Numbered from the stretch's first letter, positions 46,129-56,363 are shown. The stretch: DNA of 64,000 bases from Bradyrhizobium sp. SZCCHNS1050 (GCF_032484785.1 NZ_JAUETR010000001.1:1987501-2051500), one strand, 5' to 3'. The notes: generated by a model not told the origin, from the sequence alone. Program-made: numbers and translations.

Positions 46129-46490
46129 GCACCTAACAAACGCGGCGGGTTCACATTAAGAGCCCGCCGTTTTCGTTGCAGACTGCCGGCGAGTGATACA
46201 TTTCGCGACCTGCCCATTTCTGAAGGACGACAAAGTACGTCTTGTAGCTTCGCCCGACACGCTGAGGACTACGGTGACGCTGCAGTTTTCTCGCCGCGTG
46301 GCGAGCACCAAGCAATGATTTGTCGCGCTCGGGCAGCAGTACCATCCGTACGCTCTACGTCCGGCGATCGATATGCGAGGCAAGACAGCACGCAGGCCGC
46401 AAATTCTGAATACCAGAATATTTATTGACACCACCCCCAAATCAGTGATTTTATTCCCGCCATCCTGCTTCGCCGAGAGGGGCGTATCGC
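46129..46490. other. Gene-free AT-rich stretch
   Basis: About 360 bases less G+C-rich than the average. Only short open frames without ribosome sites; no recognised product. Confidence 0.5.
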
Positions 46491-46495
46491 GATCG

Positions 46496-46885
46496 TCACG
46501 GCACGTGAGGCGGGGATGCGGTGGCCGCTACTTCGTCTGGCGCTTTTTGCGCGACGACTGATGAGGTGCGGACGGCGAAGTCGCGTGGTCCTGGCGCCCC
46601 GATGCTGGCGTCAAGGTCGCGGCGTTCATGACGAGCGCAGCGGGCGACGGGGGCAACACAGCCGGTCCCCGGGGAGATCGCGTATAAGCCGTAAAGCCAT
46701 CGCGCGGGGAAGGCCGGATGTTCGGCCGTACCTGTGGTTCTGCCGCGTGCTTTCTTGCTGCACGCGGACCGCGGGTGCGACCAGCACCCGGCCTTCCCCG
46801 CGCCCTCTCGTCTGACGAGGACGCCAACGGCAGCAGAGCTCGGGCCGACGCGGCCGCGAGAATGCGGCGGCATGGCTGTGAGCAA
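46496..46885 (-). repeat. Dispersed repeat-family copy near tRNA-Phe
   Basis: The minus strand can be read as a 129-codon frame (EGAGKAGCWSHPRSACSKK, PARWLYGLYAISPGTGCVAPV, GAPGPRDFAVR) that matches, segment by segment, a region at 55150-55450 read on the plus strand (GAGKAGRWPRPWPACRKR, RNGFTTYTRSPWGPGFVAPI, GRPGPRDFTVR). Low complexity, the poor codon pattern and frame changes argue for a repeated DNA family, not a gene. Confidence 0.65.
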
Positions 46886-47000
46886 GGCTGCGATGAGCGG
46901 CAGGCTGTTTGACAGGTTTGATCGGGATCAGAGAGCGTGGCTCAAGGCGCGAGCAGAGGGGGCTCAAACGCCCGGCTTCGCCAAGAGGCTTCGCCGGGCA

Positions 47001-47058
47001 CGCTTCGCCCGTTGGACTACAGCGCGGCTGCGCCACGCGTAGCCCAACGGGCGAAGCG
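47001..47058. repeat. Large inverted repeat abutting tRNA-Phe
   Basis: CGCTTCGCCCGTTGGACTAC (47001-47020) and GTAGCCCAACGGGCGAAGCG (47039-47058) pair at 19 of 20 positions around an 18-base centre. The second arm ends at the base next to the CCA end of the tRNA gene, so it would form a strong hairpin just downstream of the mature tRNA. Confidence 0.85.
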
Positions 47059-47134
47059 TGGTGCCCAGGGGCGGAATCGAACCACCGACACTGCGATTTT
47101 CAGTCGCATGCTCTACCAACTGAGCTACCTGGGC
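47059..47134 (-). tRNA. tRNA-Phe (GAA)
   Basis: On the minus strand the sequence folds into a full cloverleaf: acceptor GCCCAGG/CCTGGGC, D-stem GCTC/GAGC, anticodon stem TGCGA/TCGCA with loop CTGAAAA (anticodon GAA), T-stem GGTGG/CCGCC with TTCGATT, discriminator A and encoded CCA. Confidence 0.97.
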
Positions 47135-47150
47135 AGGTCTCTTGAGGGGC

Positions 47151-47174
47151 AAAAAAGCCCGGCGAGCCGGCGGG
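47151..47174 (-). terminator. Intrinsic terminator of the murA-yacG operon
   Basis: On the minus strand CCCGCCGG-CTC-GCCGGGC is followed by TTTTTTG, a G+C-rich hairpin with a six-T run, 135 bases after the yacG stop. It overlaps the start region of tRNA-Phe transcription. Confidence 0.7.
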
Positions 47175-47202
47175 TTATAGTCAGAGCGGGCGGCGCTGTC
47201 TA
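47174..47202 (-). promoter_or_regulatory. Promoter of tRNA-Phe
   Basis: Minus strand TAGACA (47197-47202) and TATAAC (47174-47179) are separated by exactly 17 bases, a good housekeeping sigma promoter, about 40 bases upstream of the tRNA 5' end. Transcription would begin inside the terminator hairpin, so the tRNA transcript escapes it. Confidence 0.7.
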
Positions 47203-47308
47203 CCGCCCTGAGGCGAAGTTTTCACATTCCTTTCGCAGTTGCGCGGAAGGCCCCGGGACCGCCGCCGGACGGCCGGCTGCGCTGGGGCAAAGCCATGAAA
47301 ACACGGCC

Positions 47309-47506
47309 CTATTCGACGTCGTCCTCGTCGCCCTCGGTGGCCGGGATGACATAGGAGCCGCTGAGCCAGCGATGCAGGTCGACGTCGCGGCAGCGCGGCG
47401 AGCAGAATGGGCGGACGGCCGCGGCTGCGGGCCGGCGGCAGATCGGACAGCGGCCGGCGGGCTTGGCGGAGGCGGCGGATGGGGAGCTGGTCGATTCGTC
47501 GGACAT
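47309..47506 (-). CDS. yacG: DNA gyrase inhibitor YacG
   Basis: 65 residues with the YacG zinc finger: Cys20, 23, 35 and 39 in RCPICRRP..RPFCSPRCRDVDLHRWLSGSYVIP. In other bacteria it binds GyrB and blocks DNA binding by gyrase. Acidic tail EGDEDDVE. It is 51 bases downstream of maf and ends the operon. Confidence 0.93.
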   Translation of the reverse strand: MSDESTSSPSAASAKPAGRCPICRRPAAAAVRPFCSPRCRDVDLHRWLSGSYVIPATEGDEDDVE

Positions 47507-47557
47507 GGCCGCTATCTAGGCGCCCGCGACGCGCGATGCACCTCCTCAAGGATGGCG

Positions 47558-48187
47558 TCAGACGCCGACGGTGTTGAGCCAGCCGAAGCGGATCGGAAAC
47601 CCCTCGCCGGCGAGGAGCGTCGTGGTCTCGTAGAGCGGCAGGCCGACGACGTTGGTGTAGGAGCCGACCATCTTGACCACGAACGAGCCGGCGATGCCCT
47701 GCACGGCGTAGCCGCCGGCCTTCCCCCGCCATTCGCCGGAGCCGATATAGGCCTGGATGTCGTCCTCGCTGAGCCGCTTGAAGCGGACGCGGGTCTCGAC
47801 CAGGCGCTGGCGGAACGCCTCCTTCGGCGTCACCAGGGTGATTGCGGTGTAGACGCGATGGTTGCGGCCGGACAGGAGGCGCAGGCACTGCGAGGCCTCG
47901 TCGACCAGATTGGCCTTCGGCAGGATGCGGCGGCCGACCGCGACCACCGTGTCGGCGGAGATGATGAAGGCGCCGCGCAGCTCGTCGTCGAGCTGGACCG
48001 ATTTGAGCGCGGCATCGGCCTTGGCGCGGGCCAGCCGGTTGGCGCAGGCGCGCGGCAGCTCGCCACGCTTCGGCGTCTCATCGACGTCGGCCGGGCGCAG
48101 CGCGTCGGGCTCGATGCCGGCCTGATTGAGCAGCGCCAGACGCCGCGGCGAGCCGGATGCAAGAACGATTTTGGGACGGCCGAGCAT
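47558..48187 (-). CDS. Maf-like nucleotide pyrophosphatase
   Basis: 209 residues. N-terminal [11 protein letters not shown] loop (10-20), DVDET and [19 protein letters not shown] contain the family residues, including the Asp that acts in hydrolysis of non-canonical or dTTP/UTP nucleotides. It is thought to limit misincorporation and to be linked to septum control. ATG 48187. Confidence 0.93.
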
Positions 48188-48367
48188 GCTGATTTCGCTG
48201 GGGGATTCGGAAGCGGCGGGGCGTGCGCGCGGAACCTATCGGAAGGGCTGCCATTCCACAACCCGAAGGCTGCGACAAGCTGCGACGGGCCTGCTCTACG
48301 GCCCGAATTTGAGCGGGGGACGACGTTGGTATTTCGGTTCGATGACACCTGCGGTGGAACCGGGAAC

Positions 48368-48838
48368 CTACAGGCCCGCCGGACCGGGCTTGCCGAAACG
48401 CTTGCGGATCCGCGTGAACAGCCCGTCGCAGACCTCGCGATAGGCCGCGAGCTTCTGCTCGCGATTGCCGTCGGTGCCGGTCGGGTCGGGCGTCGGCCAG
48501 TATTCGACGTCGGCGGCGATGGTGCGGGTCAGCTCCAGGGCCTTGTGATGGGCCTCGGGCGAGAGGGTGATGATGAGGTCGAAATTCAGCCCCTCCCAGT
48601 CCTCGAGCTCCTCGAAGGTGGTCGGCTTGTGCTGCGAGATGTCCTGGCCGAGCTCGGCCATCACCGACACCGCGAACGGATCGAGCTCACCCTTCTTGAC
48701 GCCGGCGGAGCGGACATAGAGCGCCTGCGGATACATCTGGCGCAGCAGGCTCTCGGCCATCGGCGAGCGGACGCTGTTCTGGCCGCAGGCGAACAGCACC
48801 GCCTGCGGCTGGCGCGCGCGCGGCGGCCCCTCGGCCAT
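48368..48838 (-). CDS. Low-molecular-weight phosphatase/ArsC-like protein
   Basis: 156 residues. The CX5R phosphate loop is FACGQNSVRSPMAE (Cys18, Arg24) and the general-acid Asp is in TPDPTG (~115). It belongs to the LMW tyrosine phosphatase/arsenate reductase fold; in this conserved operon context the true substrate is not established. The 180-base gap to maf is too short to hold infA, which I recall at this place in some relatives. Confidence 0.9.
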   Translation of the reverse strand: MAEGPPRARQPQAVLFACGQNSVRSPMAESLLRQMYPQALYVRSAGVKKGELDPFAVSVMAELGQDISQHKPTTFEELEDWEGLNFDLIITLSPEAHHKALELTRTIAADVEYWPTPDPTGTDGNREQKLAAYREVCDGLFTRIRKRFGKPGPAGL

Positions 48839-48892
48839 GCGCCTAGGCGCCCTTGGCCGAAAGCTGGGACGCGCGCGTGGCGGCCCGCGGCA

Positions 48893-49399
48893 TCACTGGC
48901 CCTCGCCCTTCCAGTGCAGCACCGTGATCAAAGTGAACAGCCGGCGCGAGGTCTCGAAATCGACCCGCACCTTGCCCTTCAGCCGCTCCTGAAGGGTGCG
49001 CGAGCCCTCGTCGTGGATGCCGCGGCGGCCCATGTCGATGGCCTCGATCTTGTCCGGCGTCGCGGTGCGGATCGCCTGGTAGTAGCTGTCGCAGATCATG
49101 AAGTAGTCCTTCACGATCCGCCGGAACGGCGACAGCGACAACAGATGCGTCACGACCGGCGTGCCGTCCTCCTTGCGGATGTCGAACATCAGCCGGTTGG
49201 CGGTGATACCGAGATGCAGGGTGAAGGGACCGGCGCCGTCGGCACCCTCGGGCGCGAACAGGTTCTCCTCGACGAGGTCGTAGATCGCGATCGCCCGCTC
49301 ATGCTCGATGTCCGGACCGGAGCGGCCGATCGACTCCTCGTCGAGCGTCACCGCCACGATGCGATTGGTCCGGTCGTCGCCTGGCGGGTGCTGGGTCAT
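48893..49399 (-). CDS. UPF0262 family protein
   Basis: 168 residues. [51 protein letters not shown] and [35 protein letters not shown] are the conserved blocks of this alphaproteobacterial family of unknown function. ATG 49399 overlaps the hisD stop as ATGA, so it is translationally coupled to histidine synthesis. Confidence 0.92.
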   Translation of the reverse strand: MTQHPPGDDRTNRIVAVTLDEESIGRSGPDIEHERAIAIYDLVEENLFAPEGADGAGPFTLHLGITANRLMFDIRKEDGTPVVTHLLSLSPFRRIVKDYFMICDSYYQAIRTATPDKIEAIDMGRRGIHDEGSRTLQERLKGKVRVDFETSRRLFTLITVLHWKGEGQ

Positions 49400-50691
49400 G
49401 GCAGATTGAGGCGTATTCCCACGGAGCGTGAATGGGCGTCGAGACCCTCGGCCTTGCCCAGTGTCATCGCCGCTGGCCCCAGCGCGCGCAACTGCTCGGG
49501 GCCGCATTTCAACAGCGACGTGCGCTTCATGAAGTCGAGCACGCCGAGACCTGAGGAGAACCGCGCCGAGCGCGCGGTCGGCAGCACGTGATTGGAGCCG
49601 CCGACATAGTCGCCGATCGCCTCCGGCGTGTGCGCGCCCAGGAAGATGGCGCCGGCATTGCGGACACGGGCCGCGAACGCGTCGGGATCGGCCGTCATGA
49701 TCTCCAGATGCTCGGCGGCGATGGCGTCCGCCAGCGGCACGGCCTGGTCGAGATAATCCACCTCGATGATGGCGCCGAAATCGGCCCACGACGCGCCGGC
49801 GATCGCGGCACGCGGCAGGGTCTTGAGCTGGCCCTCGACGGCGCGGGCGACATCATCGGCCAGGCGGCGGCTGTCGGTGATCAGGATCGATTGCGCGCTG
49901 GCGTCATGCTCGGCCTGGGCGAGCAGATCGGCGGCGATCCAGTCGGCATTGCCGCTGTCGTCGGCGATGACCAGCACCTCGGAGGGGCCGGCGATCATGT
50001 CGATGCCGACCTTGCCGAACACCAGCCGCTTGGCGGCGGCGACATAGGCGTTGCCCGGGCCGACGATCTTGGCGACCGGGGCGATCGTCGCGGTGCCATG
50101 CGCCAGCGCGGCCACGGCCTGGGCGCCGCCGACGCGGTAGATCTCGGAGACGCCGCCGAGATGGGCGGCGGCCAGCACCAGCGGATTGAGCTTGCCGTCC
50201 GGCGTCGGCACCACCATCACGAGCCGGTCGACGCCGGCGACCTTGGCGGGAATGGCATTCATCAGCACCGAGGACGGATAGGCCGCGGTGCCGCCGGGGA
50301 CGTAGAGACCGGCGGATTCGATCGCGCTCCAGCGCCAGCCGAGCTCGACGCCGGCTTCGTCGGTGAAGCGCTGGTCGGCCGGCAGCTGCTTGAGATGAAA
50401 GGCCTCGATGCGGCCGCGGGCGAATTTCAGCGCATCCAAGGTCGCGGCGTCACAGGCCTTGAAGGCGGCCTCGATCTCGGCGGCCGTCACGCGCAGCGAG
50501 GAGGCATCGAGCTCCAGCCGGTCGAACTTGCGCGTCGCCTCGAGCAGCGCCGCATCGCCGCGCCGGGCGACGTCGTCGACGATGGCGCGGGCGGCGGCTT
50601 CGACGTCGGCGGAGGTCTCGCGCTTGGCGGCGAGAAACTGCCGAAACTGAGTGTCGAAATCGGTGCTGGCGCGGGACAGGCGAATGGGCAT
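49396..50691 (-). CDS. hisD: Histidinol dehydrogenase
   Basis: 431 residues, catalysing the final two oxidations of histidinol to histidine with NAD and a zinc ion. The zinc-site segments [17 protein letters not shown] (~250) and [27 protein letters not shown] (~340) are intact. ATG 50691 gives the family N-terminus MPIRLSR. It overlaps the UPF0262 start by four bases. Confidence 0.96.
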   Translation of the reverse strand: MPIRLSRASTDFDTQFRQFLAAKRETSADVEAAARAIVDDVARRGDAALLEATRKFDRLELDASSLRVTAAEIEAAFKACDAATLDALKFARGRIEAFHLKQLPADQRFTDEAGVELGWRWSAIESAGLYVPGGTAAYPSSVLMNAIPAKVAGVDRLVMVVPTPDGKLNPLVLAAAHLGGVSEIYRVGGAQAVAALAHGTATIAPVAKIVGPGNAYVAAAKRLVFGKVGIDMIAGPSEVLVIADDSGNADWIAADLLAQAEHDASAQSILITDSRRLADDVARAVEGQLKTLPRAAIAGASWADFGAIIEVDYLDQAVPLADAIAAEHLEIMTADPDAFAARVRNAGAIFLGAHTPEAIGDYVGGSNHVLPTARSARFSSGLGVLDFMKRTSLLKCGPEQLRALGPAAMTLGKAEGLDAHSRSVGIRLNLP

Positions 50692-50778
50692 CTCTGGCAC
50701 TTTCCGAAGGGGTGGCTGCCCCCGACCCCCTGCTCAATGGCGCGGCAGCGCGGGGCCGTCAACCCTTTGAACCGGCGC

Positions 50779-51228
50779 CTACCCGGTCAGCGGCGGACCG
50801 CCATCGATATCGCTGGTGCCGAGATCGTCCTCGCCAAGATCGGTCAGCTCGCATTCGAGACATTCGACATCGAGCCGCAATGCGCCGCCATGGGAGAACA
50901 GCAGCAGCGCGCTGCCGGCGGGCGGCTCGGCGCCGGCATGGAATTCGATGCCGATCAGCTCCAGCACGGCCGCGGGCGCGGCGAGGTCGATGCGGCGCGA
51001 CTTGCAGGCCAGCACCCGGTCGAACCGCAACGCCGCGAGCAGCCGGCGCGGCTCGCTCTCACCATGCAGCGCCTGATCCCAGTCGAGCCGGTTCATGCCG
51101 ATCACCAGCCGCTTCTCGGCCTGGCGCCAGATGATGTCGGCCGCCTGCACCCGCGCGTCCTGTACATGGGCCGAGATGACGGCGAGATCGTCGGCATCGA
51201 GCGCGATCAGTTTGAGCCGGTCGGTCAC
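50779..51228 (-). CDS. DUF2948 family protein
   Basis: 149 residues: LKLIALDADDLAVISAHVQDARVQAADIIWRQAEKRLVIGMNRLDWD is the family hallmark, with LRLDVECLECELTDLG near the end. Function unknown; found next to hisD or murA in many rhizobia. The start is GTG 51228 with GAGGATGAGACC before it; the nearby ATG is out of frame. Confidence 0.9.
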   Translation of the reverse strand: MTDRLKLIALDADDLAVISAHVQDARVQAADIIWRQAEKRLVIGMNRLDWDQALHGESEPRRLLAALRFDRVLACKSRRIDLAAPAAVLELIGIEFHAGAEPPAGSALLLFSHGGALRLDVECLECELTDLGEDDLGTSDIDGGPPLTG

Positions 51229-51252
51229 GGTCTCATCCTCTTGGCAGCGCCT

Positions 51253-52542
51253 TCACTCGCGGATGCGCTCGATCGTGGCGCCGCAGGCCTTCAGCTTGTC
51301 CTCCAGCCGCTCGAAGCCGCGATCGAGATGGTAGACGCGATTGATCATGGTTTCGCCTTCCGCAGCAAGCCCGGCAATGACCAGCGACACCGAGGCGCGC
51401 AGATCGGTCGCCATCACGGGCGCGCCGCGCAAATGAGAGGTGCCCTCGATCCGCGCGGTCTCGCCGTCGAGACTGATACGCGCGCCGAACCGTGCGAGTT
51501 CCTGCACATGCATGAAACGGTTCTCGAAGATGGTCTCGGTGATCGCCGAGGCGCCCTGCGCGCAGACCATCAGCGCCATCAGCTGGGCCTGCAGGTCGGT
51601 CGGAAAGCCGGGGAACGGCGCGGTCGTCACCTGCACCGGGCGGATGCCGTGGCCGTTCCTGACGACACGGATGCCCTCGGCGTCGCTCGAGATCTCGGCG
51701 CCGGCCTCGGTCAGCACGTCGAGCGCGGACTGCAACAGCTCCGGGCGCGCGCCGGCGAGCCGGACATCGCCGCCGGTCATCGCCGCGGCGATCGCATAGG
51801 TGCCGGCCTCGATGCGGTCGGGCAACACGGTGTGACGCGCGCCGTGCAGCGACACCACGCCCTCGATCTCGATGCGTGGCGTGCCGGCGCCAGAGATGCG
51901 CGCGCCCATCTTGTTGAGACATTCGGCGAGATCGGTGATCTCCGGCTCGCAGGCGGCGTTGGTGATGACGGTCGCGCCCTTGGCGAGGCTCGCGGCCATG
52001 ACCGCGACATGGGTGCCGCCGACGGTGACCTTGGGGAAATCGATCGTGCCGCCGCGCAGGCCGCCCGGCGCCTTGGCGACGACATAGCCGGCATCGATCT
52101 CGATGCTGGCGCCGAGCTTTTCCAGCGCCATGATCAGGAGATCGACCGGCCGCGTGCCGATGGCGCAGCCGCCGGGCAGGGACACCCGCGCCTCGTGCAT
52201 CCGCGCGAGCAGCGGCGCGATCACCCAGAAGCTGGCGCGCATCCGCGACACCAGCTCATAGGGCGCCGTGGTGTCGATGATGTTGGCCGCCGAGATCTGC
52301 AAGGTCTGCCCCTGGTATTGGCCATCGCCGGGACGCTTGCCGACCGACATGATGTCCACGCCGTGATTGCCGAGGATGCGCTGCAGCTGCGCGACGTCGG
52401 CGAGGCGGGGGACGTTGTCCAGGATCAGCGTCTCCGGCGTCAAAAGACCCGCGATCATCAGCGGCAGGGCGGCGTTCTTCGCGCCCGAAATCGGGATGGT
52501 GCCGCGAAGTGGGTTGCCGCCGACGATGCGAATGCGATCCAT
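51253..52542 (-). CDS. murA: UDP-N-acetylglucosamine 1-carboxyvinyltransferase
   Basis: 429 residues, first committed step of peptidoglycan synthesis. The [13 protein letters not shown] lysine (~22), the active-site cysteine in [15 protein letters not shown] (~115-120), which is the fosfomycin target, and [11 protein letters not shown] are visible. Because Cys is present, not Asp, the enzyme should be fosfomycin-sensitive in principle. It heads the leftward operon. Confidence 0.96.
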   Translation of the reverse strand: MDRIRIVGGNPLRGTIPISGAKNAALPLMIAGLLTPETLILDNVPRLADVAQLQRILGNHGVDIMSVGKRPGDGQYQGQTLQISAANIIDTTAPYELVSRMRASFWVIAPLLARMHEARVSLPGGCAIGTRPVDLLIMALEKLGASIEIDAGYVVAKAPGGLRGGTIDFPKVTVGGTHVAVMAASLAKGATVITNAACEPEITDLAECLNKMGARISGAGTPRIEIEGVVSLHGARHTVLPDRIEAGTYAIAAAMTGGDVRLAGARPELLQSALDVLTEAGAEISSDAEGIRVVRNGHGIRPVQVTTAPFPGFPTDLQAQLMALMVCAQGASAITETIFENRFMHVQELARFGARISLDGETARIEGTSHLRGAPVMATDLRASVSLVIAGLAAEGETMINRVYHLDRGFERLEDKLKACGATIERIRE

Positions 52543-52691
52543 GCTGGTCCTGTGGGGCTGGCCGGGAAATTGGGCTAAGGTCGGCGCAACAGGACCGACA
52601 TTACGGCGATTTGATGAGTTCGCAACGGCAGGTCGCAGCCGCCGGGAATTCATCCCCTGACGGTACGGCCCCCGCGGCGGAAAGGCGCGAA

Positions 52692-54431
52692 TCAGACCGG
52701 CGGGACCAGCGCATCGGCCAGAAACCCGTGCAGCGCGGCGACGACCTGGGCCCCCTCGCCGATCGCACCGCCGACGCGCTTGACCGAGCCGGAGCGGACG
52801 TCGCCGACCGCATAGACGCCGGGCACCGAGGTCTCGAGCGGCGACACCATCCGCCCGGCATTCTGCTCCGACTGCGCCCCGGTGACGACGAAGCCGGCGC
52901 GATCGAGCGTGATGCCGCAGCCGTCGAGCCAGCCGGTGGCGGGATCGGCGCCGACGAACAGAAACAGATTGCTGATGTCGGCCGGCGTCTCTTCGCCGGA
53001 CAGCCGGCTCTTCAAGGTGATGCGTTCGAGGCCGGTGTCGGCCCCGCCATCGAGCGCGACGACCTCGGTGTTGAACAACAGCTCGATGTTCGGCGTCGCC
53101 TCGATGCGCTCGATGAGATAGCGCGACATCGACGCGGCAAGCCCGCCGCCACGGATGATCATCCGCACCTTCTTGACGTGCCCCGACAGAAACACCGCGG
53201 CCTGCCCCGCGGAATTGCCGCCGCCGACGAGGGCGACCTCCTGCCCCGCGCACAGCCGCGCCTCGATCGGCGAGGCCCAGTACCACACGCCGCGCCCCTC
53301 GAACTCCTTGAGCCGGGCAAGATCAGGCCGGCGATAGCGCGCGCCGCTGGCGACCACCACCGAGCGCGCCCGCACCTCGTCGCCGCCCTCGAGCGCCAGC
53401 ACGAAGGCGCCGGCCTTGCGCTCGCAGTCGAGCGCATTGACCGACACCGGGATCATGATCTCGGCGCCGAACTTCTGCGCCTGGTTGAAGGCGCGCGCGG
53501 TCAGCGCGAGGCCGGTGATGCCGGTCGGGAAGCCGAAATAGTTCTCGATGCGCGCGCTGGCGCCGGCCTGGCCGCCGAACGCACGCGAGTCCAGCACCGC
53601 GACGGAAAGACCTTCGGAGGCGCCATACACCGCCGTGGCAAGGCCCGCCGGCCCGCAGCCGACGACCGCGACATCGTAGATCTTCTCGCCGCGCGGCCCG
53701 CCGATCATCCCGACGGCACGCGCCAGCTCGGTCTCGCTGGGATTGCGCAGCACGCTGCCGTCGGACACCACCACCAGCGGCAGCTCGGCCGGGGTCGGCG
53801 AATAGCGCGCGATCAGGTCGGCGGCGTCGTGATCGACGGCGGGATCGAGCAGATGGTGCGGAAAGCCGTTGCGGGTGAGGAAGCTCTGCAGCCGCGCGAT
53901 CGCCGCCGATTGCGGCGGCCCGATCATGACCGGGCCGCCGGCGCCGCCCTGAATGAGATTCACACGGCGCAGGATCAGCGCCCGCATGATGCGCTCACCG
54001 AGCTCGGCCTCGGCGATCAACAGCGCGCGCAACCGTTCGGGGCGAATCAGGATGACCTCGACGTCGCCCTCGGCATGGCCATCGACCAGCGCGACGCGGC
54101 CGGAGAGCTGGGCGATCTCGGCCAGAAACTGCCCTGGCCCCTGGTCGATCACCGGGGTGACGTGACCGAGGCCGTCACGCTGGGTGATCGCGACATGGCC
54201 TTTGAGGATGACGAACATGCCGGGGCCGGGCTTGCCGGTCTCGAACAGCAGCTCGCCGTCACGATAGGTCTGGATCTCGCCGAAGCCGCGCAGGCGCGCG
54301 ATCTCCTGGGGCGTCAGCTCCGGAAAAGTCTGGTCGAAGCGCGGCAGCGTCTTCGCGAGCTCCGCCCGTTGTGCCGCCGCATCCGCCGTCATCCCTTCAT
54401 CCGCTGCCATCACGCCCACCCCGCCTGCCAT
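52692..54431 (-). CDS. Thioredoxin-reductase-like flavoprotein with cNMP-binding domain
   Basis: About 579 residues. Residues ~25-150 form a cyclic-nucleotide-binding (CRP-like) domain ([35 protein letters not shown]). After a linker, a two-dinucleotide-fold oxidoreductase follows: [20 protein letters not shown] (FAD) and [18 protein letters not shown] (NADPH), with YAVGDVR near the end. Where thioredoxin reductases have CxxC, this protein reads [11 protein letters not shown] (~380), so it cannot do the normal dithiol relay. ATG 54431 or 54410 are both possible; the latter has GGGGTGGG. It lies four bases after the small basic-protein gene. Confidence 0.85.
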   Translation of the reverse strand: MAGGVGVMAADEGMTADAAAQRAELAKTLPRFDQTFPELTPQEIARLRGFGEIQTYRDGELLFETGKPGPGMFVILKGHVAITQRDGLGHVTPVIDQGPGQFLAEIAQLSGRVALVDGHAEGDVEVILIRPERLRALLIAEAELGERIMRALILRRVNLIQGGAGGPVMIGPPQSAAIARLQSFLTRNGFPHHLLDPAVDHDAADLIARYSPTPAELPLVVVSDGSVLRNPSETELARAVGMIGGPRGEKIYDVAVVGCGPAGLATAVYGASEGLSVAVLDSRAFGGQAGASARIENYFGFPTGITGLALTARAFNQAQKFGAEIMIPVSVNALDCERKAGAFVLALEGGDEVRARSVVVASGARYRRPDLARLKEFEGRGVWYWASPIEARLCAGQEVALVGGGNSAGQAAVFLSGHVKKVRMIIRGGGLAASMSRYLIERIEATPNIELLFNTEVVALDGGADTGLERITLKSRLSGEETPADISNLFLFVGADPATGWLDGCGITLDRAGFVVTGAQSEQNAGRMVSPLETSVPGVYAVGDVRSGSVKRVGGAIGEGAQVVAALHGFLADALVPPV

Positions 54432-54435
54432 CTGC

Positions 54436-54618
54436 TCAATGCTTCGAATCGTCCCGGCCGTCGGCAGCGGCCTCGTCCAAGCCGTCCTTCTCGACCGTCA
54501 CCGCCTGGCTGCGCTCGCGGCTCTGCGCCTTGCGCCGCTTCAGGTTCTCGCGCAGCGCCTGCTTCAGCCGCTCCTCGCGCGCGCCCTTCGGCGCCGCCTT
54601 CCCGGTCTTATCGGTCAT
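54436..54618 (-). CDS. Small charged protein, conserved-looking
   Basis: 60 residues, rich in Lys, Arg and Asp (REERLKQALRENLKRRKAQSRERSQ), likely a short helix. Starts at ATG 54618 with GGAGGAAGGGG, which supports translation. It precedes the flavoprotein gene by four bases and may be cotranscribed. Not recognised beyond that. Confidence 0.6.
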   Translation of the reverse strand: MTDKTGKAAPKGAREERLKQALRENLKRRKAQSRERSQAVTVEKDGLDEAAADGRDDSKH

Positions 54619-54971
54619 CCCCTTCCTCCGGTCACCCCATACCAGAGGCACAATTGGGGCCGCAGGTGCGAAAGCCAAGAGGCGTTGGCGATGCAGACGG
54701 TAGGGTTCCGCCCGGCCGGCCGTCGCCTGCCCGGATGGGGAGTTGCCGCTGCGCCCCGGGCATTGGGGACGCCAAGGGCGACCAACCGCGAAAATCCGCC
54801 GCGAAAGGGCGATTTCGTTCCGATTCGGAGGTCTTTCGCTCCGTTTCGATACATCACGCTGACGTCTTTCCCGGAAAACCGGGCGAGCCGCGCTTGCGCA
54901 GGCGGGGACCTTGTGGCAAGAACCGCCCGCGTTCGGTCGCGGCTTTCGGGCCGGTCCCCGCCAGTCCCTTT
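54619..54971. other. Gene-free stretch before tRNA-Thr
   Basis: 353 bases. No credible gene; it should carry the leftward promoter of the 54618 gene and the rightward promoter of the tRNA, but I see no confident -35/-10 pair. A CCCGGaaaaCCGGG hairpin lies near 54870. Confidence 0.45.
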
Positions 54972-55046
<75 letters not shown>

Positions 55047-55079
55047 GGGCGTTCTTCCCCAAACATGATCTTCGGCGAC

Positions 55080-55500
55080 GCCTCGGGACCACAGGCCACG
55101 CGCAGATGCACGTCGTCGGCCTCGCGGCGCAATTTGCGTCCGAGCTCTGCTGCAGCACCGCCCTCTCCGGAAATCGAGGGCGCAGGGAAGGCCGGGCGCT
55201 GGCCGCGCCCGTGGCCCGCCTGCAGAAAAAGAATGCAGGCGGCAGTCACCACAGGTCTGGCCGAACACACCCGGCCCTCCCTGCGCAATGGCTTTACGAC
55301 TTATACGCGCTCTCCCTGGGGACCGGGCTTTGTTGCCCCCATCACCCGCGATGCACTGACGCACATCAGCGAGCTTGACCTCAGCATCGGGAGGCCAGGA
55401 CCACGCGACTTCACCGTCCGTATCGAAGTTGTTCGTCCGCTCGCGAATGCGCGCTGCAACTCCGACCCGGCCATCGCATCCCACACCCAACGCTCGTGAC
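55080..55500 (+). repeat. Dispersed repeat-family copy near tRNA-Thr
   Basis: Counterpart of 46496-46885 in opposite orientation: plus-strand reading gives GAGKAGRWPRPWPACRKR and RPGPRDFTVRIEVVRPL. It starts within 35 bases of the tRNA-Thr 3' end. No stable gene structure, so probably repeated DNA. Confidence 0.6.
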
Positions 55501-55652
55501 GACTCGCGAACGCCCCTCTTCGATGAGCACGGGACGGCCGGAAATGTGCAGGTGATTTGCCCGACGGCACAAGGGGAATGGGTGCGGCAGAGTGGCACGA
55601 CGGGCAGTTTCAGCAGAGCTGGGATACGGGCGGCGGAGGGGGCTTTGTTTGG

Positions 55653-55685
55653 TGCAGCGTCACCGTAATCCCAGCGTCACCGTAA
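55653..55685 (+). repeat. Tandem AGCGTCACCGTAATCC repeat
   Basis: AGCGTCACCGTAATCC occurs twice back to back (near 55654 and 55670), and a third copy is at 45559, ten kilobases away. Probably a remnant of a dispersed family. Confidence 0.6.
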
Positions 55686-55688
55686 TCC

Positions 55689-55922
55689 CCGGACGGGACC
55701 GTCCTCGACCGCGCCGGCTTCCTGCGGCAAGTCGCCCGGAAGTCGCCGGTCACCGAGATTTCCGGCAGCGACATCCAGATCAGGGTCCTTGGAGACATCG
55801 GTGTCGTGAATGCACGCACGCACTTCACCAAACCCGACGGAAGCCGGGGGACTGGCTGCTACACGGACGTCTAATGGAAGCGTGGCGACCGCTGGCGTTG
55901 CATTTCCGTTTCGCGCAACTGA
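55689..55922 (+). pseudogene. SnoaL/NTF2-like gene remnant
   Basis: In one frame the DNA reads PDGTVLDRAGFLRQVARKSP, then ISGSDIQIRVLGDIGVVNARTHFTKPDG and GTGCYTDV, a TAA at 55872, then WKRGDRWRCISVSRN and a TGA at 55920. The GxYTDVWxKRxGRWxCV pattern is the C-terminal end of SnoaL/DUF4440-type NTF2-fold proteins. With the stop in the middle of the last strand and no start, it is a decayed copy. Confidence 0.7.
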
Positions 55923-56312
55923 CGTGGAAGCACGGCGGTCGTACCTTGCGGTCGGGCGCCCGCGAGACAGATCGAGATTGGTTTGATCTTGCCTGTCATG
56001 AGATTGCCTCAACAGAGTTGCCGAGGCGATCAATCATGAATGAGGATAAACCCGCTGCCCGCTATTCAACGCCTGTGAGACCTTCACCTCACGTCCACAT
56101 TTCATGCGTATGGAAGCTGCAAGGCTCAGCGTCCACTGACTCATGCTAGCGTCGGGAAAGACGGCGAATGGCGGCGCGGTGTTCTCCGTCGACGCGATGA
56201 GCTTCATCGACGCCCTGCCGATCGACAATTACAACGGTGCGGCGCGTAGCTTTAATGTACATAAAGTTATGCGGTTTAAATCGATCTTTGAAGTTGACTC
56301 GATCATACTGCT
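55923..56312. other. Gene-free stretch before the histidine kinase
   Basis: About 390 bases, less G+C-rich toward the right. No credible gene. It ends in a TTGACT-containing AT-rich promoter-like region at 56294. Confidence 0.45.
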
Positions 56313-56333
56313 GATACATCCTAAGGGTGTATC
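56313..56333. promoter_or_regulatory. Palindromic site upstream of the histidine kinase
   Basis: GATACA and TGTATC are perfect inverted arms around TCCTAAGGG, and the full 21 bases are palindromic apart from one mismatched pair and the centre. The site lies 30 bases before the kinase ATG and 14 bases after TTGACT, a placement that suits a repressor or autoregulator. Confidence 0.55.
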
Positions 56334-56363
56334 TTAGTCACGAGAAAACCTGGCTGGTCTTCG

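Noticed and set aside
46151..46440. Short minus-strand frames of up to 94 codons
   Set aside because: No start context and no recognisable sequence.
48188..48367. infA between maf and the LMW phosphatase gene
   Set aside because: The gap is only 180 bases and no initiation factor 1 sequence is readable in it.
46937..52578. Very long plus-strand open frames opposite the hisD-murA operon
   Set aside because: They are rich in Arg, Asp, Gly, His and Ala, have no recognisable domain, and lie exactly opposite strongly supported minus-strand genes; high G+C content creates such frames by chance.
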